From positions 1,767,069-1,831,068 of the forward strand of contig OZ251487.1 of NCBI GenBank assembly GCA_965242685.1: 64,000 nucleotides of DNA, given 5' to 3'. The translations under genes and the position numbers were made by a program. The notes under the pieces were generated by a model, which saw nothing but the letters and a program-made list of their open reading frames with translations, did not search any database and was not told where the DNA came from. Within the stretch, counting starts at the first letter, position 1; each line of letters starts with the position of its first letter. Below, in pieces: positions 27,331 to 34,856 of this stretch. The stretch is from G965215055 sp965242685. GTDB lineage: Bacteria > Pseudomonadota > Gammaproteobacteria > UBA4575.

Positions 27331-28326
27331 ATGGAAAAACGAAGTATTTTCCCGCGTGCTCTTCAGTATCTGGTTGCTATTGCAGAATACGGAAGCTATA
27401 CCCGTGCAGCCAAGGTTCTGCATGTCTCTCAGCCAACTTTATCTCAACAAATCAAACACTTAGAGGAGATGTTGGCAGTACCATTGCTAGACCGAAGCGG
27501 GCGTTTTGTGCGATTGACGGATGCCGGTGAAATTTATCTTCACTATGTCCGCCGTGCCAGGAGGGACTTGGAAGCAGGGACTCGTGCCATCCATGACGTG
27601 CAGGATTTAAATCGTGGTTCACTCCGTTTAGGGTTGACTCCGATCACTGATTATCTGGCCTGTCCGCTATTGAAAAACTTCAACAGGCACTATCCCAATG
27701 TCACCTTAAATGTGCTGGAAATGCCTCAGGACGACATTGAAATGGCCGTGGCCGAAGACCGTGTCGATATCGGCATTGTATTCAGTAAATTATTTTCGCC
27801 CAAAACTCGGTCGGTAGAAATCGGGGTTGACATGCTTTTTGAAGAAGTGCTGCAAGTTGTGGTGGGGAGTGAACATCCCTATGCCAAAGATCAGAAGGAG
27901 CAGTTGAATGCGCAGGAGTTTGGACAAGAGTCGCTGGCACTGCTCAATACCAATTTTGCTTTACGTCGCCATATAGACCAGTATTGCCTTGCTCAAGCTA
28001 TCATGCCGCACATTGCGGTTGAAACGAATTCGCTCAGCGTGATTATAGAAATGATTCGGCTTGGCACATTTGCCACTGTGCTTCCACATAGCATCATTCA
28101 AACGAGGCATCAGCTTTACCCGATTGAGATAACGCCGGAATTGCCTCGCAAGGCAATTACTCTGGTCTACCGGAAAGATGGGTATAAAAGCTCGGCTTGT
28201 CTCGCCTTTTCTGAGCTGGCGGCAGGCTGGTCTGCTTCCAGGCCTCAGGGAAAATCATTTACTCGGGAGGAGCATCGTTCTTTGCCGGGGGAGGACAATC
28301 TAAGGTGCTCGCGCGGTGCGCCTTAA
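27331..28326 (+). CDS. cynR: CynR-like LysR-family transcriptional regulator
   Basis: The 331-residue protein has an N-terminal winged helix (FPRALQYLVAIAEYGSYTRAA and VSQPTLSQQIKHLE, quoted in parts, about residues 5-50) and a periplasmic-binding-protein-like effector domain from about 90. Segments such as LDRSGRFVRLTDAGEIY, AGTRAIHDVQDLNRGSLRLGLTP (in part) and QIDQYCLAQA-type stretches closely resemble E. coli CynR as I remember it, which activates cyanase in response to cyanate. The ATG at 27331 was chosen; a TTG at 27325 is also possible. I infer that it also controls the scn genes through the 36-bp sites. The last 40 residues exceed the usual length. Confidence 0.85.
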   Translation: MEKRSIFPRALQYLVAIAEYGSYTRAAKVLHVSQPTLSQQIKHLEEMLAVPLLDRSGRFVRLTDAGEIYLHYVRRARRDLEAGTRAIHDVQDLNRGSLRLGLTPITDYLACPLLKNFNRHYPNVTLNVLEMPQDDIEMAVAEDRVDIGIVFSKLFSPKTRSVEIGVDMLFEEVLQVVVGSEHPYAKDQKEQLNAQEFGQESLALLNTNFALRRHIDQYCLAQAIMPHIAVETNSLSVIIEMIRLGTFATVLPHSIIQTRHQLYPIEITPELPRKAITLVYRKDGYKSSACLAFSELAAGWSASRPQGKSFTREEHRSLPGEDNLRCSRGAP

Positions 28327-28416
28327 GGCCCGTTGCCTTGATTTAAGGCACTGGTCGTGTAAGTTGAAGTAGCGTAAAATAAAAATCAATTGCTATCATA
28401 CGATTGATCGGGTAAC

Positions 28417-28444
28417 GCTTTAATTTTTGGGAATTATATACTTA
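28417..28444 (+). repeat. Direct repeat R1 upstream of the 58-residue ORF
   Basis: GCTTTAATTT followed by TTGGGAATTATATACTTA. It matches R2 (28704-28730) except for one missing base and two or three substitutions over about 27 bp. It ends 37 bp before the small ORF. R1 and R2 each precede a gene of the cyn group at a similar distance, so a shared promoter or operator duplicated together with a gene is likely. Upstream, ATCAAT (28385-28390) and ATTGAT (28403-28408) form an inverted repeat. Confidence 0.5.
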
Positions 28445-28481
28445 GTGTTAAGATATATAACCCCCTAATGGCTAGGAGGAG

Positions 28482-28658
28482 ATGATGGAGCCAACATTTG
28501 AAGAACACGTTTCATACGAACTCACGGAGATACGGGCACAAGTGGAAATGATTGGGGAAAGAGTGATAGAGATTAAGGAAGCTAATGAATGCAAAGACGT
28601 CCTTGAAACCATTGCTAATACACTTAGTGATATATTGGCCACACTTGCGGAAAAGTGA
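28482..28658 (+). CDS. 58-residue acidic coiled-coil-like ORF, unknown
   Basis: Two consecutive ATG codons at 28482 and 28485 follow AGGAGG at 28475-28480. The 58-residue product is rich in Glu, Ile and Val, with a heptad-like pattern (HVSYELTEIRAQVEMIGERV, IANTLSDILATLAEK) and one cysteine. No family is recognised. It sits between cynR and cynS and is preceded by R1, a near copy of the sequence before cynS. It may be an accessory factor of cyanate or thiocyanate metabolism, but nothing in the protein shows this. Confidence 0.6.
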   Translation: MMEPTFEEHVSYELTEIRAQVEMIGERVIEIKEANECKDVLETIANTLSDILATLAEK

Positions 28659-28703
28659 GATGAGCGTGCACTTATTCACTTTGATGAACGCGTTGAATAA
28701 GCT

Positions 28704-28730
28704 GCTTTAATTTCGGGAATTATGTACTTT
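28704..28730 (+). repeat. Direct repeat R2 upstream of cynS
   Basis: GCTTTAATTT followed by CGGGAATTATGTACTTT, the second copy of R1. It ends 22 bp before the cynS start. A related core, AATTATATAC, occurs at 31849-31858 in the scnB leader and may be a third, weaker copy. Confidence 0.5.
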
Positions 28731-28752
28731 AATTTTTAGGGGGTACTTGAAA

Positions 28753-29193
28753 GTGAATAAAGAGGAAATGACGGCTCTTATCGTTGCGAAGAAAAAAGCG
28801 GAGGGATTGACTTGGGAAGACATTGCCGGAAAATTGAACATGGGCACGGCGTGGGTTGCTTCAGCTTGCCTTGGAATGAACAGTATGCCCGCAGACGTGG
28901 CCGGCAAATTGTGCGCAGCCCTTGGGCTTGACGATGAAGTTTGTAAGGCGTTGCAAGAGTATCCTCACAAAGCATGGGAGAAGACGATTCCACAAGATCC
29001 CGTTGTCTATCGGCTCTACGAGATCGTTGGCGTATACGGAGATACCATCAAGGAAATCATCCATGAAAAGTTTGGCGATGGGATTATGAGTGCCATTGAC
29101 TTTTCGATGGATATAGACAAACAGGAAGACCCAAGAGGTGACCGCGTCGTCATTACATTGAACGGCAAATTCCTACGCTATAGTTCGTGGTAA
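28753..29193 (+). CDS. cynS: Cyanate hydratase (cyanase)
   Basis: Decomposes cyanate with bicarbonate to ammonia and CO2. The start GTG at 28753 is spaced correctly from AGGGGG at 28737-28742; a TTG at 28747 is too close. Counting from 28753, the three catalytic residues of the decameric enzyme are present: Arg87 and Glu90 in YRLYEIVGVYG, and Ser113 in GDGIMSAIDF. The N-terminal helix-turn-helix-like domain (WEDIAGKLNMGTAWV) also fits. At 146 residues it is slightly shorter than the E. coli protein. No cynT carbonic anhydrase is nearby. Confidence 0.95.
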   Translation: MNKEEMTALIVAKKKAEGLTWEDIAGKLNMGTAWVASACLGMNSMPADVAGKLCAALGLDDEVCKALQEYPHKAWEKTIPQDPVVYRLYEIVGVYGDTIKEIIHEKFGDGIMSAIDFSMDIDKQEDPRGDRVVITLNGKFLRYSSW

Positions 29194-29297
29194 TCGCTGG
29201 CTTATAGGTCACCAATCCCTACAACGGTAATAAGTACGGGGGATGCAATGTGTGCCGGGTTTTGGCATGAAGGGTGTTGGCCGGCGTCGGCTTTTCG

Positions 29298-29624
29298 ATG
29301 CAGCAATCCATTGAAGAAGAATTGATATCTTTCTTTGAGCAGGTAGCTCAAAGAAACGCCACCCGGTTGAAAAGATTGCAACAAGAATCGCGTTTCAGTG
29401 TCGAACGGGGGCGGTGGTGTTTTACCTTGCCGGATCTGTACCTTTTTCTCCGGCGTCAGAACAAGGTTTTCAACCGTATTGACTATAAACGATTCCGGCA
29501 ATTGGTTTTCAGCAGCAACATCAATCAGACTACCAAATTACATGGAGCCGAAATCACGATTATCAAAAATCGCAACAAGGTGGATCAGTCGCACTATGCC
29601 TTGGTCTGGCAGCCCGAGGCATAA
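29298..29624 (+). CDS. Hypothetical protein, 108 residues
   Basis: Starts at the ATG at 29298 (MQQSIEEELISFFEQ); the frame opens 24 bases earlier. The product is basic and mixed alpha/beta in character, with LPDLYLFLRRQNKVF and YKRFRQLVFSSNINQT. It ends KVDQSHYALVWQPEA. No family is recognised. It is on the cynS strand, 104 bp after cynS. Coding appearance is good, but function is open; the phrase FNRIDYKRFRQLVF could suit a small nucleic-acid-binding protein. Confidence 0.6.
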   Translation: MQQSIEEELISFFEQVAQRNATRLKRLQQESRFSVERGRWCFTLPDLYLFLRRQNKVFNRIDYKRFRQLVFSSNINQTTKLHGAEITIIKNRNKVDQSHYALVWQPEA

Positions 29625-29830
29625 TTGTTGAAGTTTTAATAGTCGGAGTAATTCTTGGAGCATTAATTAGGGTTTGGTGTTTTTATATCAAGTGATGACA
29701 GTGAAGGAATGTGTACCGTGTACATATAACATTAGACGTTCAGATGATGATTTAAAATTCACCTGTAAAACCTAGCGAGTAGAGTGAACTGACTCGAACA
29801 TCAAAGAGTTTGGTATACGATGGGGGAGAA

Positions 29831-30490
29831 ATGGAAATAATAGCTTTAATAATCATCGTAGCGGTTATATTCATAGTTGCCGTTGTAAAAAGGCAAGTCA
29901 AAAAATCTAAATTCAGTGCGGATACACCCCTATCCGAAGTTGATAACAGAACCGATGTGTTGATCTTTGACACTGAAACTACAGGCATCAAAAACGATGA
30001 TGAAGTTATTGAAATAGGCATTATAGATACCACAGGAAAAGAGAGGTATCACGGACTTATTATGCCAGAGAAGTCAATATCAAGAGAAGCATCTGCGGTT
30101 CACGGCTGGACTAAAGCCAAGCTCAAAAAAGCTGGTGCAAAGCCATTTATGGAACATTATCCGGCAATTAAGAAATTGTTCTCAGATGCAATTCTTATAG
30201 GTGGGTATAATGTAGTTTTTGATGCAAGGATGATCGCACAAATGTGTGCTAGGTACGGGGTAGACATTGCAGAAAATAAGCATTCATTTTGTGTGATGAA
30301 GATTTATGCGGAACATAGAGGTGTGCCTGGTAGACATGGCAATCCCAAGTGGCATAAGCTGGAAGCGGCTATGGCGTATGAGGGTTTAAAATATGAAGGG
30401 AAAGCACACTCCGCAGTAGCAGACGCAAAAGCGACCCTATCCCTTATGCGGAAGGTTCTGGCAAATGAAGCGACAGACTGTAAAACCTAA
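29831..30490 (+). CDS. Membrane-anchored DEDDh 3'-5' exonuclease (DnaQ-like)
   Basis: The 219-residue protein starts at 29831 after GGGGGAGAA. Residues 1-20 are a membrane helix (MEIIALIIIVAVIFIVAVV), followed by basic residues and an RNase T/DnaQ fold: motif I FDTETTGI (Asp and Glu), motif II GYNVVFDARM, and the motif III region HSAVADAKATL with His and Asp five apart. All acidic residues of the DEDDh class are there. An N-terminal anchor is unusual for this family. The codon use is more AT-rich than neighbours. Its link to thiocyanate use is not evident. Confidence 0.83.
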   Translation: MEIIALIIIVAVIFIVAVVKRQVKKSKFSADTPLSEVDNRTDVLIFDTETTGIKNDDEVIEIGIIDTTGKERYHGLIMPEKSISREASAVHGWTKAKLKKAGAKPFMEHYPAIKKLFSDAILIGGYNVVFDARMIAQMCARYGVDIAENKHSFCVMKIYAEHRGVPGRHGNPKWHKLEAAMAYEGLKYEGKAHSAVADAKATLSLMRKVLANEATDCKT

Positions 30491-30609
30491 ATAAAGGTTA
30501 GTTGAATTACGAAGAACCGAGTCTCGACTAGAAGATTGGAAAAGAGTTCCCGTGTCTGGCCTGTGTAGAGAAATGCAGGAAACGTCTGTGCAATGTAGGG
30601 TTTTAAAGT

Positions 30610-30882
30610 CTACCTATCTTCCTCAGTGCGGCGTTGTTTGATAACGTCCGCAAAGCGGATAATGCTGTACGAGATGCCAAAACCGATGAGCAGGGAAACC
30701 GCCATCAATACGGCGCCCGGTAAATCAATATATCCACCGATTTCCGTATCTATACCGAGGACACTCGACAATATCTTCATCACAAGAAATGCGATGAATA
30801 TGCCGCCGAAAAAGAAAATACGTATCGGTCTGTTGCCGGCCGTTATTGTGTTGACGAAATTATCTGCCCATCGTCTTTTCAC
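30610..30882 (-). CDS. Small two-helix membrane protein, unknown
   Basis: A 90-residue protein with hydrophobic segments at about residues 19-40 and 53-76, charged ends (MKRRWADNF, RRTEEDR) and no recognised family. It is on the minus strand opposite its neighbours. The composition is convincing for a membrane protein; the function is unknown. Confidence 0.55.
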   Translation of the reverse strand: MKRRWADNFVNTITAGNRPIRIFFFGGIFIAFLVMKILSSVLGIDTEIGGYIDLPGAVLMAVSLLIGFGISYSIIRFADVIKQRRTEEDR

Positions 30883-30984
30883 GCCGTATCGCTCCGGTAC
30901 TCTCAGGTGTGATTCACTTTTTTTCGGTGTAAGGCTGGTTTAAGCAGTTTCGAGACTATCATAAACGTGGCTCGACTCATAGCC

Positions 30985-31043
30985 AACCTCTATGAAGTCA
31001 ATAACCACAAAGTCTTAGACAAATAAAGGCCGCCCCTTACAAT
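30985..31043 (+). promoter_or_regulatory. LysR-type operator copy A with promoter (DUF1348 gene)
   Basis: Operator copy A is 30985-31020: CTAT at 30990-30993, CAATAA at 30999-31004, ACAAAGT at 31007-31013. Its last six bases TTAGAC (31015-31020) act as a -35 box, and TACAAT at 31038-31043 is the -10 after exactly 17 bp. This is the clearest promoter of the four. The gene begins at 31098 with GGAGG in front. Confidence 0.75.
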
Positions 31044-31097
31044 GGCATGGTACTGTTTGTAGTTTTTGCCAGTAATCACCGAAATAAGGAGGCAATA

Positions 31098-31568
31098 ATG
31101 TCTGAGGAGCGCCCCCCTTTTCCTCCGTTTAGTCGGGAGGATGCGATAAAGAAAATTCGGATGGCCGAGAATGCGTGGAACTCCCGTGACCCAGAAAAAG
31201 TTTCACTTGCTTATACTGAAGATAGCCGCTGGCGTAACCGCTCAGAGTTTCTTAACGGACGCCAAGAGATCGTTGAATTTCTTACACGTAAGTGGGCGCG
31301 TGAGATTGAGTACCGTTTGATCAAGGAGCTTTGGACGTTCGGTGATAACCGTATCGCGGTACGTTTTCAGTATGAGTGTCGTGATACCTCGAACAACTGG
31401 TTTCGTTCGTACGGTAATGAAAACTGGGAATTCGATGAACGGGGGCTCATGCGTCGGCGCGAGGCCAGTATCAACGATGTCCCCATTGCGGAATCTGAAC
31501 GGAAATTCTTTTGGGAGCAAGGCCCTCGGCCAGACGATCATCCCGGTTTGACGGAATTGGGGCTTTAA
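31098..31568 (+). CDS. DUF1348 / NTF2-like protein
   Basis: A 156-residue protein of the nuclear-transport-factor-2-like fold, DUF1348 branch, recognised from RMAENAWNSRDPEKVSLAYTEDSRWRNRSEFL (in parts) and RLIKELWTFGDNRIAVRFQYE. Start ATG at 31098 follows AAGGAGGC. NTF2-like proteins are small binding or enzyme scaffolds; DUF1348 has no established reaction known to me. An operator shared with scnB and the porin places it in the same regulon, so a role in thiocyanate use is a reasonable inference. Confidence 0.85.
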   Translation: MSEERPPFPPFSREDAIKKIRMAENAWNSRDPEKVSLAYTEDSRWRNRSEFLNGRQEIVEFLTRKWAREIEYRLIKELWTFGDNRIAVRFQYECRDTSNNWFRSYGNENWEFDERGLMRRREASINDVPIAESERKFFWEQGPRPDDHPGLTELGL

Positions 31569-31576
31569 GTCTGTGG

Positions 31577-31693
31577 TGCCGTGCGTAGCACGGTGGGCAG
31601 ACATAGAGCCTACGATGAACTGCCGGCCTTGCCGCCCGTTCATTTATCGGCTGTGTAGAGCAGGGGCGGTCTGCAAGCTTGCCTAACGCCCCT
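31577..31693 (+). terminator. Two hairpins after the DUF1348 gene
   Basis: Shortly after the stop codon, CCGTGC and GCACGG form a hairpin around GTA (near 31579-31593). Further on, AGGGGCG (31662-31668) pairs with CGCCCCT (31687-31693) across an 18-base loop. Neither is followed by a T-run. They probably separate the DUF1348 transcript from the scn operon. The remainder of the 31569-31957 gap holds operator copy B and the scnB leader. Confidence 0.4.
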
Positions 31694-31763
31694 CTGGACT
31701 TGCATCAAATACGACCTTACTTTGAATTGGAAGATGTACAGAAATACCCCGTTAGCTATAGTC

Positions 31764-31822
31764 AACTTCTATAGGATTGATAAAAACAAAGTCTTTGATT
31801 GTGAAATTGTCTTTTTGATAAG
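31764..31822 (+). promoter_or_regulatory. LysR-type operator copy B with promoter (scn operon)
   Basis: Operator copy B spans 31764-31799: CTAT at 31769-31772, TTGATAA at 31777-31783, ACAAAGT at 31786-31792. The box TTTGAT at 31794-31799 and GATAAG at 31817-31822 are 17 bp apart. The leader to scnB is about 130 bases and contains AATTATATAC (31849-31858), similar to the cyn repeats. It matches copy A at 26 of 36 positions by my count. Confidence 0.75.
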
Positions 31823-31957
31823 CTGTTCAGTAAAGCTAGGTTGGCATTAATTATATACGTAAGAAATAAGTACAAAGTTCTGAAAAATGTGCGCAACCTG
31901 GTTTGGAAAGTAATTTGTTTCGCCAGTTATTAATCAAAGAAGTAGGAGTTTAAAGCC

Positions 31958-32389
31958 ATGCCATCGCCTACCAGAAGAAAAGTGATGAAACACATTGATA
32001 TTGTTGGCCATCTACAGCCAGCTTTACACCAGCCCCAACATGCACCCTTTCCGGATGAAGTTGATAATGCCCACTTCAGGGCTTATATGCGAACGTCGCA
32101 TGACGTTGGTGGCGAACCGGATGTATCCATTCCTTGGCAGGAAAAGGAAGAGGAACAGTGGGAACTGAATACTTACGTAACTTGTGAATGCCTCGCTTGG
32201 CGGGGTGTTTGGAACGCTGAGGAAAGGCGTCGCCGGCAAAATGTTGATTTGGGCCAAACGCAGTACCTGGGTTTGCCCTATTACGGGCGATGGCTGTTGT
32301 CTGCTGCGAGGATCATGGTTGACAAACAATACATTACACTCACAGAGCTAATGAATAAAATTGATGAGGTCAAAAAGCGTTATGAGTAG
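31958..32389 (+). CDS. scnB: Thiocyanate hydrolase beta subunit
   Basis: Corresponds to the N-terminal half of a nitrile hydratase beta chain. The 143-residue protein has HIDIVGHLQPALHQPQ at its start, LNTYVTCECLAWRGVW in the middle and the family helix YYGRWLLSAARIMVDKQYIT near the C-terminus. In Thiobacillus thioparus the order is scnB, scnA, scnC; the same order is seen here. The enzyme hydrolyses thiocyanate to carbonyl sulfide and ammonia in the cytoplasm. The next start codon lies within the last codons of this gene. Confidence 0.92.
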   Translation: MPSPTRRKVMKHIDIVGHLQPALHQPQHAPFPDEVDNAHFRAYMRTSHDVGGEPDVSIPWQEKEEEQWELNTYVTCECLAWRGVWNAEERRRRQNVDLGQTQYLGLPYYGRWLLSAARIMVDKQYITLTELMNKIDEVKKRYE

Positions 32390-32735
32390 AGGACATCACG
32401 CCGAAAAAGCTACGGGGAAAGGCGATCCCCAGTGTTTCAGAGGTGAAGCGGGCCCACCCAAATTTAAAGTAGGTGACCGCGTGCAGGTCAAGGATCTGCC
32501 AGACATTTTTTATACCCGCTGTCAGGTTTACACGCGCGGTGCGGTCGGGACAGTGGCGGTTGTAACCCATGAAAGCCCCGCACCAGAGGATGAAGCTTGG
32601 GACAACGTTGATTCTCCCGAATGGTTTTACATCGTGCGCTTTCGGCAGAAGGACCTTTGGCCTGATTATCCTGATGCGTACGAGAATGACACGTTACAAA
32701 CGGAGTTTTCTGAGCGTTGGTTGGAGCCAGCGTAA
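32382..32735 (+). CDS. scnA: Thiocyanate hydrolase alpha subunit
   Basis: Corresponds to the C-terminal half of nitrile hydratase beta. I chose ATG at 32382, which overlaps the scnB stop (ATGAGTAG); the frame opens at 32361. The 117-residue product has KFKVGDRVQVKDLPD, YTRGAVGTV, WFYIVRFRQKDLWP and ends SERWLEPA, all typical. Overlap with scnB suggests translational coupling and equal subunit amounts, as the (alpha-beta-gamma)4 enzyme needs. Confidence 0.92.
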   Translation: MSRGHHAEKATGKGDPQCFRGEAGPPKFKVGDRVQVKDLPDIFYTRCQVYTRGAVGTVAVVTHESPAPEDEAWDNVDSPEWFYIVRFRQKDLWPDYPDAYENDTLQTEFSERWLEPA

Positions 32736-32778
32736 CCTGACTAAACGGATATAGCACAGAACAGAAGAGGAAAAAAAA

Positions 32779-33477
32779 ATGGCAGAAGAGAAACATAAAA
32801 CTGCACCCATGGTTGATGAAGTCAGCGAATTTGAGGTGCTTGAAGTCGCCGTTCGTGAACTTGCTGTTGAAAAAGGCCTTTTTACCGCCGAAGACCATAG
32901 ACGGTTTACAGAGTTTGCACATGGCATAGGCCCACTGCCCGCCGCCCGCCTTGTTGCCAAGGCATGGTTGGACCCGGAGTTTAAAAAATTTGTTTTGGAA
33001 GACGGCGTTAAGGCAAGTAAGGAAGTAGGTATTGACTGGCTGAATCCGACCGGATTTGGCACACCGAGCGATTACTGCGACTTGCGCGTTTTAGAGGACA
33101 CGCCGAAAGTGAAACACGTTCTCGTGTGCACGTTGTGTTCATGTTATCCCCGGCCGATCCTAGGCCATTCACCAGAGTGGTATAGAACGCCCAACTATCG
33201 TCGTCGCTTGGTTCGTTGGCCTCGACAGGTGCTTGCAGAGTTTGGTCTTCAACTTCCCGAGGACGTGGAGATAAGGGTAGAGGACTCAAACCAGAAGTGC
33301 CGTTTCATGGTGATGCCAATGCGCCCGGAAGGGACGGAAGGCTGGAGCGAAGAGGAACTTGCTTCTATCGTAACGCGGGATTGTATGATTGGTGTGGCGT
33401 TGCCACACCCGGATCGGAAAGCGGACGATAAGCGACCAGTCCACCCGGCAGTCAATCCGGTACACCACGACCATTGA
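32779..33477 (+). CDS. scnC: Thiocyanate hydrolase gamma (catalytic, cobalt) subunit
   Basis: Homologous to the nitrile hydratase alpha chain. The metal claw VCTLCSCYP holds Cys117, Cys120, Ser121 and Cys122; the T in CTLC is the cobalt-type signature (iron enzymes have CSLC). In the family the second and third cysteines are oxidised to sulfinate and sulfenate. Other landmarks: KAWLDPEFKKFVLEDG at about 61-76, RPILGHSPEWYRTPNYRRRLV (in parts), and MPMRPEGTEGWSEEELASIVTRDCMIGV. It is 232 residues, start preceded by GAGGAAAAAA. Confidence 0.96.
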   Translation: MAEEKHKTAPMVDEVSEFEVLEVAVRELAVEKGLFTAEDHRRFTEFAHGIGPLPAARLVAKAWLDPEFKKFVLEDGVKASKEVGIDWLNPTGFGTPSDYCDLRVLEDTPKVKHVLVCTLCSCYPRPILGHSPEWYRTPNYRRRLVRWPRQVLAEFGLQLPEDVEIRVEDSNQKCRFMVMPMRPEGTEGWSEEELASIVTRDCMIGVALPHPDRKADDKRPVHPAVNPVHHDH

Positions 33478-33485
33478 GGCCGACA

Positions 33486-33872
33486 ATGACCACTTCGGAC
33501 GAGCAAAAACCCCAACAGCGGGATGACTCGTTAAACGTTTCTCCGCCAACGATCTCGTTGCTCGAGAAAATTCGCGGCCGGGGGAGGGTCTGGAAAGATT
33601 TGGCTGAGCAATATGGTGTGACAAACCCTGATCCACCCTGGAAAGTCAATCTGCTTTCGACTTGCGAAGTGCTTGCTGCTAACGAGTGTTTGGGCACGCT
33701 TGAACGGCGTGCTTCCGAGGACGATCTTTCTGAAACGATCTATCGGGATGTCCCTCAGCCAGAGCGACAACTCTTGGCATTGGCACATACGCTGATCCAA
33801 CGTGGTTTGGTGGATGAGGATGAACTCACTCACCGAATGGAACAGGTCAGTCAACGTCTCAACAGTTTCTAA
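33486..33872 (+). CDS. P15K-type accessory protein for thiocyanate hydrolase
   Basis: A 128-residue protein beginning at ATG 33486, just after the scnC stop. It has a central segment similar to the N-terminal part of nitrile hydratase beta (VPQPERQLLALAHTLIQRGLVDEDELTHRME, in parts) and resembles the P15K protein described next to scnC in Thiobacillus thioparus, needed for cobalt insertion and cysteine oxidation. A family-level match and the position support the call. Two cysteines (TCEVLAANEC) could bind metal; this is inference. Confidence 0.8.
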   Translation: MTTSDEQKPQQRDDSLNVSPPTISLLEKIRGRGRVWKDLAEQYGVTNPDPPWKVNLLSTCEVLAANECLGTLERRASEDDLSETIYRDVPQPERQLLALAHTLIQRGLVDEDELTHRMEQVSQRLNSF

Positions 33873-33970
33873 CTAAGAGCTTGTCGTTTCCAAGCTAAGC
33901 TTACATGGTCGGTAATGACTGTATAAACATGGTAACGCAATTATTTTTTGTATAGGGAAAGGGGATTGCA

Positions 33971-34795
33971 ATGGAAGATCGCAGCGGTGTACATATAAAA
34001 ATTCAGAACCTTACCCACCGCTATACCCCGAAAAGCCCGGTCACATTCGATGAGGTCGATATAGAAGCACAACCGGGTGATTCACTGGTTATTATTGGTC
34101 GTTCTGGCTGTGGCAAGTCCACTCTTCTTCACATTGTAGCCGGTCTGCTTCACCCTACGGGGGGGGCGGTTCGCATTAATGATGTAGAGGTTAAAAAACC
34201 TTCTTCACGTTGGGTGATGATGTTCCAGGCACCTCATCTCTTTCCCTGGATGACAGTTGTAAACAATGTAAGTATCGGCCTCCACTTTGCCCGTTGGCCC
34301 AAGAAAAAAATACAGAATCGTGTGGCCGAGGCACTCAGCCTTGTTCATCTTGAAGACTACGCCAAAAACAACGTGCAAGACCTTTCCGGCGGGCAACAGC
34401 AACGGGTTGCACTTGCTCGTTCCCTGGTAATGGAGCCCGAGCTGCTTCTTCTAGATGAGCCGTTTTCTGCGCTTGACGCCTTTACCCGCGCATCCTTGCA
34501 GAAAGACGTTCGTTCCATAGCAAAGCAATTGGGTATAAATATGATGATGGTTACCCACGATATTGATGAAGCAGTATTGATGGCCGACCGTGCATTGGTT
34601 ATGGCCGGGTCTCCAGGTAAGATCGTCCATGAGCTGAAAGTGGATATAGCCGATCCGCGTGAACGCCAGGACCCGGCTGTCCAGTCCATGCGCTCGCAAC
34701 TGATGCAGATTTTTCATGACGCAGCAAGGCCACTGGAAAGTACTGGTAACGGAACGGCTGCCAGTGAGGTACTACAACCGGCAAGTGCAAGCTGA
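33971..34795 (+). CDS. ABC importer ATP-binding protein (NitT/TauT family)
   Basis: A 274-residue ATPase: Walker A GRSGCGKST (about 44-52), Q-loop MFQAPHLFPWM, signature LSGGQQQRVALARSL, Walker B LLLLDEPFSALD and the H-loop THDID. It is closest in style to nitrate/taurine/sulfonate importers. It is part of a complete system with the binding protein and permease downstream and lies 98 bp after the P15K gene. I infer thiocyanate or a related anion as substrate because of the operon; nothing in the ATPase itself shows it. Confidence 0.9.
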   Translation: MEDRSGVHIKIQNLTHRYTPKSPVTFDEVDIEAQPGDSLVIIGRSGCGKSTLLHIVAGLLHPTGGAVRINDVEVKKPSSRWVMMFQAPHLFPWMTVVNNVSIGLHFARWPKKKIQNRVAEALSLVHLEDYAKNNVQDLSGGQQQRVALARSLVMEPELLLLDEPFSALDAFTRASLQKDVRSIAKQLGINMMMVTHDIDEAVLMADRALVMAGSPGKIVHELKVDIADPRERQDPAVQSMRSQLMQIFHDAARPLESTGNGTAASEVLQPASAS

Positions 34796-34811
34796 TGGAC
34801 ATATAAGTTTT

Positions 34812-34828
34812 TTGAGTGTATAACTCAA
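34812..34828 (+). other. Small hairpin between the ABC ATPase and binding-protein genes
   Basis: TTGAGT (34812-34817) and ACTCAA (34823-34828) form a perfect 6-bp stem around GTATA. In an operon of ABC genes such hairpins often mark mRNA processing or partial termination that changes the ratio of products. No T-run follows. Confidence 0.4.
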
Positions 34829-34856
34829 CGTAATAAACCAAATGAGGAAGCCCGAG

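Noticed and set aside
28385..28408. ATCAAT/ATTGAT inverted repeat upstream of the cyn small ORF as a further LysR operator
   Set aside because: The half-site spacing differs from the four clear copies, and it lacks ACAAAGT.
31576..31957. Additional small gene between the DUF1348 gene and scnB
   Set aside because: No frame with a ribosome binding site and protein-like composition; the space is explained by hairpins, operator and leader.
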